Source: Cylindrobasidium torrendii FP15055 ss-10
Lineage: Eukaryota; Basidiomycota; Agaricomycetes; Agaricales; Physalacriaceae
Direction of reading: 5' to 3'
NCBI GenBank assembly: GCA_000934385.1
Contig: KN880791.1
Location: forward strand, 1-20,204
Length of the DNA: 20,204 nt
Both the position numbers and the translations under genes were made by a program. Of this stretch, positions 17,333-20,204 are shown piece by piece. Every line of letters begins with the position of its first letter. Within the stretch, counting starts at the first letter, position 1. The notes below the pieces were generated by a model. It did not search any database. It was not told the DNA's origin and saw nothing but the letters and a program-made list of their open reading frames with translations.

Positions 17333-18844
17333 CTACGAAAATCTATGCTCTGTATCATAATGATATCGTATCTGTATGCCATTCTTCATACACATGTCCA
17401 GCGAGCGGTTCATCCCTTTGCAAACAAATGCAAGCCATTTACCTTCACTTTTCATCCCCGAAGTCCCCCCTTTCCAATCGCCGCCGTAGAATGATATCGT
17501 CTCGAGAGGCAACTCATACGTCTTGAGACCGGCAACCGCCCCATCCAAAGCGGCGATGTCAAAAAACGGGTTTGCGCCTGTCAAGGGGAAGGACAGATGC
17601 TTCAGCTGGTGGAGGCTGGCTACCGACGGCCATTCTGGATAATGCGGTTCGTCCATTAGAGACTGGGGATCTTCCCCGCCGTCGATATGGAGACTCTGCA
17701 CATTCGGAGTCGCGCGGAGGATGTTGCGGACGCCGTAGTGCGCGCTGCCGAAACACAGGGAAAGTTCGACGACGGACGGGAGGGAAAGCTCGATGGGTGG
17801 ATCTGAGTCTTCATAGTAGGGGTTGAAGAGTACGAGAGTGCGTAGGGACGTAAAGCTGGATTGGTCGAATCGGCGGAGCAGAGAGTTCAAGCCGCCAATG
17901 CCATGGATGCCGTCGTACTCTAAGCGCCTCATTCTTGGGAGAATGATATGCTGAGTTTGATGGACCTCGGCTCGCACCCCCTTATCCTCATTGATGGTGA
18001 TCTCCTCGAGGTTCTTCATATGCTGGAGAAAGTCAAGGCTGGTGTTGACAGACGTGTACCGTGTGATTTGGTGCCACGGGAGACGCAACCCTGGGTTGAT
18101 GCGCCCATCGCGCAGTTCAAGATTATGGAGGCGAGGCGCCACGACATTTGTCGAAATTTTCCCAGCGGAGAACGAGAAGTACAGCGCCAGATGGGTAAGG
18201 CATGGGAAAAAGTAGTCCGGGAGGCTGACGTGGGAAGTTGGCATGCAAATGCAGCGCCATCGATGAGTTGTGTCAAGCACTACTTGGAGGATAGTTGAGG
18301 GAAATGATCCAGTGATGTAGAGGCGCAGAGGAAGTGGCAAGGATCGTTGGCACATGGTGGCTATCCTCATTGCGCATTGTGTGTTGCCTAGCAGGCCCGG
18401 AAATCCCACGCGAAGCGTGGACCACAAATGGGGGAGCGAAAGACAAACGGCGCGCCAATTTCGACACACATGGGACAGGATCCAAGGCGCACCGAGCTTT
18501 CCCGGTTTGGGATTATTCGGCCGCGGGGGGAAGGAATCCTCTGCGATGCCGTCTGCGAGACACCAGGGCGTGGCACACTCAAAGATCAGACCGAGAATAT
18601 CGTCTGGGATGCAGCGCATAGGGTGCCGGATGGCCTCCAATTCAGGGAGTATTGCTTCTATATTGGAAAGACGGAGCTTCAATTTAGTGCGTTCTGCGCG
18701 TAGTTGAACCAGTTTCGCTTTTATAGCCTTGGATTCATCTTCGGATGGTAGTTGATTGGTTGTGAATAGTGTCTCCCGTATGTCCAGGACAGAGGCAAGA
18801 TGCGCCATCGTGATGGTGGTTAATCTCTGCAAGCCATCATTCAT
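17333..18844 (-). CDS. F-box-like protein (minus-strand paralogue)
   Basis: Intronless gene of 503 residues from the ATG at 18844, or 491 from the in-frame ATG at 18808, which aligns exactly with the start of the plus-strand paralogue. Counting from 18808, residues 1-20 are MAHLASVLDIRETLFTTNQL, about 22-58 a charged helix (probable coiled coil), and about 61-132 the F-box (RHPMRCIPDDILGLIFECA, then HVCRNWRAVCLSLPHLWS). The remainder is Leu-rich, ending TISFYGGD ... YHYDTEHRFS. By hand count 50 of the first 80 residues match the paralogue; similarity continues to the end with small insertions. Expected role is the same: a putative SCF substrate adaptor, target unknown. It converges on the plus-strand copy, an inverted duplication. 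Unlike that copy it has no out-of-frame upstream ATG array, and it has a clear TATA box. Confidence 0.9.
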   Translation of the reverse strand: MNDGLQRLTTITMAHLASVLDIRETLFTTNQLPSEDESKAIKAKLVQLRAERTKLKLRLSNIEAILPELEAIRHPMRCIPDDILGLIFECATPWCLADGIAEDSFPPRPNNPKPGKLGAPWILSHVCRNWRAVCLSLPHLWSTLRVGFPGLLGNTQCAMRIATMCQRSLPLPLRLYITGSFPSTILQVVLDTTHRWRCICMPTSHVSLPDYFFPCLTHLALYFSFSAGKISTNVVAPRLHNLELRDGRINPGLRLPWHQITRYTSVNTSLDFLQHMKNLEEITINEDKGVRAEVHQTQHIILPRMRRLEYDGIHGIGGLNSLLRRFDQSSFTSLRTLVLFNPYYEDSDPPIELSLPSVVELSLCFGSAHYGVRNILRATPNVQSLHIDGGEDPQSLMDEPHYPEWPSVASLHQLKHLSFPLTGANPFFDIAALDGAVAGLKTYELPLETISFYGGDWKGGTSGMKSEGKWLAFVCKGMNRSLDMCMKNGIQIRYHYDTEHRFS

Positions 18845-18934
18845 GTGGTCTTGTCGTCACAGTCTTGATCGGTCCGTGGTCCGGTGGCCACAGCTTGGAC
18901 TCCTACCACCACCTGCACGCCTGTTTTCTCCCAC

Positions 18935-18948
18935 AATATATATTAAAA
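18935..18948 (-). promoter_or_regulatory. TATA box of the minus-strand F-box gene
   Basis: The minus strand reads TTTTAATATATATT about 90-105 bases upstream of the ATG at 18844. Confidence 0.5.
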
Positions 18949-19012
18949 AACATGCTGCCCGACCTGACGACACAATGGATTCATGTTCTGCGCGTCCGAC
19001 GCTGTGATATCC

Positions 19013-19360
19013 TTAGTCTTGCAAGGCCGGTCCAAACACCATCTCGAACTGCGCGAACATCGACTTGGGCTTGGGATTTTGTTTGGACGCGCCGAATGCC
19101 TTCTCCATGGACTTGGTCAAAACTCCCTGCGCTAATTCCGAGCTCGCCTGTTGCAATTGTGCCGACGTCTCCGTGGCACCTCCGCGAAGGCTGGTCGGGT
19201 AGGTATGAAGTGGAGGTGGGGTTTCATGAGGCAGTAGGGCGAACACGTGATCGAGTAGACCGATCACGCTTCCTAATACGATACCACCATCACTATAGTC
19301 GAGAATCAAATCTCGACTCTTATTTGCTTTCTTAAACGGAAAACGAGAACGAAGGATGGC
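19013..19360 (-). CDS. Possible 3' exon or truncated gene, unknown
   Basis: The minus frame is open from just after a TGA at 19361-19363 down to TAA at 19013-19015 (115 sense codons). It contains no suitable early ATG; the apparent start at 19309 is TTG. The C-terminal two thirds read as ordinary protein: GGIVLGSVIGLLDHVFALLP, then GGATETSAQLQQASSELAQG, then KSMEKAFGASKQNPKPKSMF, ending FEMVFGPALQD. Many codons end in C or G, as in the confident genes here. It could be the last exon of a gene whose 5' part has been displaced by the plus-strand sequence starting at 19356, or part of a repeat. No family recognised. Divergent spacing with 19356-19895 is almost nil, which argues against two intact neighbouring genes. 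Confidence 0.35.
   Translation of the reverse strand, partial: AILRSRFPFKKANKSRDLILDYSDGGIVLGSVIGLLDHVFALLPHETPPPLHTYPTSLRGGATETSAQLQQASSELAQGVLTKSMEKAFGASKQNPKPKSMFAQFEMVFGPALQD
19246..19268. repeat. Perfect 8-bp stem hairpin
   Basis: CGTGATCG, a 7-nt loop, then CGATCACG. It lies about 90 bp upstream of the ATG at 19356 and inside the minus-strand open frame. Confidence 0.65.
19297..19318. repeat. Second perfect 8-bp stem hairpin
   Basis: AGTCGAGA, a 6-nt loop, then TCTCGACT. It lies 38 bp upstream of the ATG at 19356. Two perfect hairpins within 75 bp is unusual in this window and could mark a structured leader or the edge of an inserted element. Confidence 0.65.
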
Positions 19361-19895
19361 TCAGAAACGAGCAACGAAGACACGAGGTGGAGAGAAAACC
19401 AGCGACCATCTGGACTCCAACCCAGTTTTCACGGCCTTGGATAGACTAGAGGCGGAGAAGAGACAGAAAAAGAAAGAGAAGAAGCCTCAGAATCAGCCAA
19501 GCGAACTCGTAATGGACGACGTTGAGGACATCGAGGACATAGAAGACGTAGACCAGTACCACACACAAGAGGACGCGAGGAGGGCAAAAGCCTCAACCTC
19601 GACCTTACCGATGGACAAGGACGTAGGGTCGCCGCCACGACTGACAGCCGCGGAGAAAGGCAAAGCCCCTGTGAAGGTCGGAACTCTCGATATACCCCCA
19701 ACGCCGTCTACGCCCACACCGGCGACTATGCAGAAGACGCTCGCGGAAGCCTTAAGCGAGTACAGGGGCGACGACCCGAAACCCACCCAGCAGGAGAACA
19801 CGGACGCAACATCAGGAAATGCCTTAATGGCATGGGTGCACATAGGTGCACATGGCTCAACCTATGTGAACCTATGTGAACCTGGGCGAACCTGA
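19356..19895 (+). CDS. Charged hypothetical ORF running into a fold-back
   Basis: ATG-initiated frame of 179 codons. The N-terminus is strongly basic (MAQKRATKTRGGEKTSD; RLEAEKRQKKKEKK at about 30-43). An acidic run follows (DDVEDIEDIEDVD, 54-66), then a Thr/Pro-rich segment (PPTPSTPTPAT, 114-124) and a short helix-like end (MQKTLAEALSEYRGDD, 125-140). From about residue 164 the sequence is encoded by the fold-back repeat (NLCEPGRT end), so the natural C-terminus is probably missing or the reading frame was cut by that sequence. No zinc knuckle, protease or polymerase motif is visible. The charged, low-complexity N-terminus followed by a break would fit the start of a retroelement gag-like ORF or a truncated host gene; neither can be proved. 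No function is assigned. Confidence 0.4.
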   Translation: MAQKRATKTRGGEKTSDHLDSNPVFTALDRLEAEKRQKKKEKKPQNQPSELVMDDVEDIEDIEDVDQYHTQEDARRAKASTSTLPMDKDVGSPPRLTAAEKGKAPVKVGTLDIPPTPSTPTPATMQKTLAEALSEYRGDDPKPTQQENTDATSGNALMAWVHIGAHGSTYVNLCEPGRT

Positions 19896-20140
19896 TCAGG
19901 TTCACCCAGGTGAACTTTAGGTGCAGGTGTCCTAGGTTTTAATACCTAGGTTCACCTCAGGTTAACTCAGGTTTACACAGGTCATCTGAGGTGGCCTTTA
20001 AGTTCTCTGGGGTTCACCTAGGTATTGAAACCTAGGAGACCTGCACCTAAGGTACACCTAAGTGAACTTGTTTAAGAGAAGAGGTTCACTCAGGTTCACA
20101 TAGGTCTACTCAAGCATAGCATAAGTTCAGCCAAGTGCAC
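19846..20140. repeat. Fold-back (near-full-length inverted repeat), about 295 bp
   Basis: The two halves pair along almost their whole length. Outer arms 19846-19866 and 20120-20140 match at 18 of 21. Next arms 19870-19893 and 20082-20105 match at 22 of 24. Inner arms 19897-19950 and 20017-20070 match at 47 of 54, with 32 of 34 in the innermost part. The loop (19951-20016) holds a further perfect 8-bp stem, CACCTCAG (19953-19960) with CTGAGGTG (19986-19993). A near-perfect 30-bp palindrome centred on TGATCA also lies at 19881-19910. GGTTCAC or its complement occurs exactly seven times, with several one-base variants, and CCTAGG four times. This is the structure of a fold-back or MITE-like element. 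No certain target duplication was found, though CTTAAT occurs just outside both ends (19823-19828 and 20140-20145). Confidence 0.82.
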
Positions 20141-20204
20141 TTAATTCTCATAGTAAACAACATATTTAAGCTTCTGACAATTCCATAATTAATCATACAA
20201 AGAA
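20141..20204. other. AT-rich right edge
   Basis: AT-rich sequence after the fold-back, with no frame. The window ends here, so whether the frame from 19356 resumes beyond the element cannot be seen. Confidence 0.5.

Noticed and set aside
17572..18703. Several plus-strand frames (17572-17826, 17948-18298, 18354-18707)
   Set aside because: They are antisense shadows of the minus-strand F-box gene, with no independent support.
18845..19355. LTR of a retrotransposon upstream of the 19356 ORF
   Set aside because: I found no matching second copy, no clear TG...CA boundaries and no recognisable primer-binding site in the window, so an LTR cannot be supported.
1..20204. CRISPR array, rRNA, or prokaryotic operon features
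   Set aside because: No regularly spaced identical repeats and no rRNA-like sequence were seen. Spliceosomal introns and gene spacing indicate a fungal nuclear genome.

Overview
The window looks like nuclear DNA of a mushroom-forming basidiomycete (Agaricomycetes). Three things support this. The confident spliced genes have introns of 50-60 nt with GTGCGT or GTACG-type donors and CTGAC/CTGAT/CTGAAC branch sites. There are two long intronless F-box proteins of the lineage-expanded 'IRETLFTTNQ... PDDILG' type. There is also a C2H2 factor with the basidiomycete LPSIH-MFP N-terminus. Genus cannot be read from the sequence.

Layout. 1-4.1 kb is mostly gene-poor: a 79-codon minus-strand frame (453-692) and a possible two-exon gene tail (2931-3337) are the only candidates. 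4252-4851 (+) encodes a 199-aa Ser/Pro-rich basidiomycete protein of unknown function. 5.1-6.8 kb holds open frames with good splice signals on both strands that I could not resolve into genes. 7351-8247 (-) is a three-exon C2H2 zinc-finger gene. 8.8-9.5 kb has more unresolved minus-strand exon candidates. 9941-10181 is a complete 241-bp Tc1/mariner-type MITE with perfect 24-bp terminal repeats and a TA duplication. It lies just past the 3' end of a three-exon four-transmembrane protein gene (10378-11086, -). About 2.6 kb of apparently non-coding DNA follows.

The right third is duplicated and repeat-rich. Two F-box paralogues (13956-15449, + and 17333-18844, -) face each other tail to tail. 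About 1.9 kb lies between them, including what looks like a broken gene start at 15783. The plus copy is preceded by four upstream ATGs, all in one frame, whose reading frame overlaps its start. To the right of the second paralogue are a minus-strand open frame (19013-19360), two perfect hairpins, and a highly charged plus-strand frame (19356-19895). That frame runs into a roughly 295-bp near-complete fold-back sequence built from GGTTCAC/GTGAACC and CCTAGG words (19846-20140).

The genes do not form a pathway. The confident ones are a putative SCF substrate adaptor pair, one transcription factor, one membrane protein and one conserved unknown. The most unusual content is the fold-back at the right end, then the MITE, the upstream-ORF arrangement and the inverted F-box pair. 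Gene models were spliced by eye. No homology search was run, so family names rest on recognised motifs.
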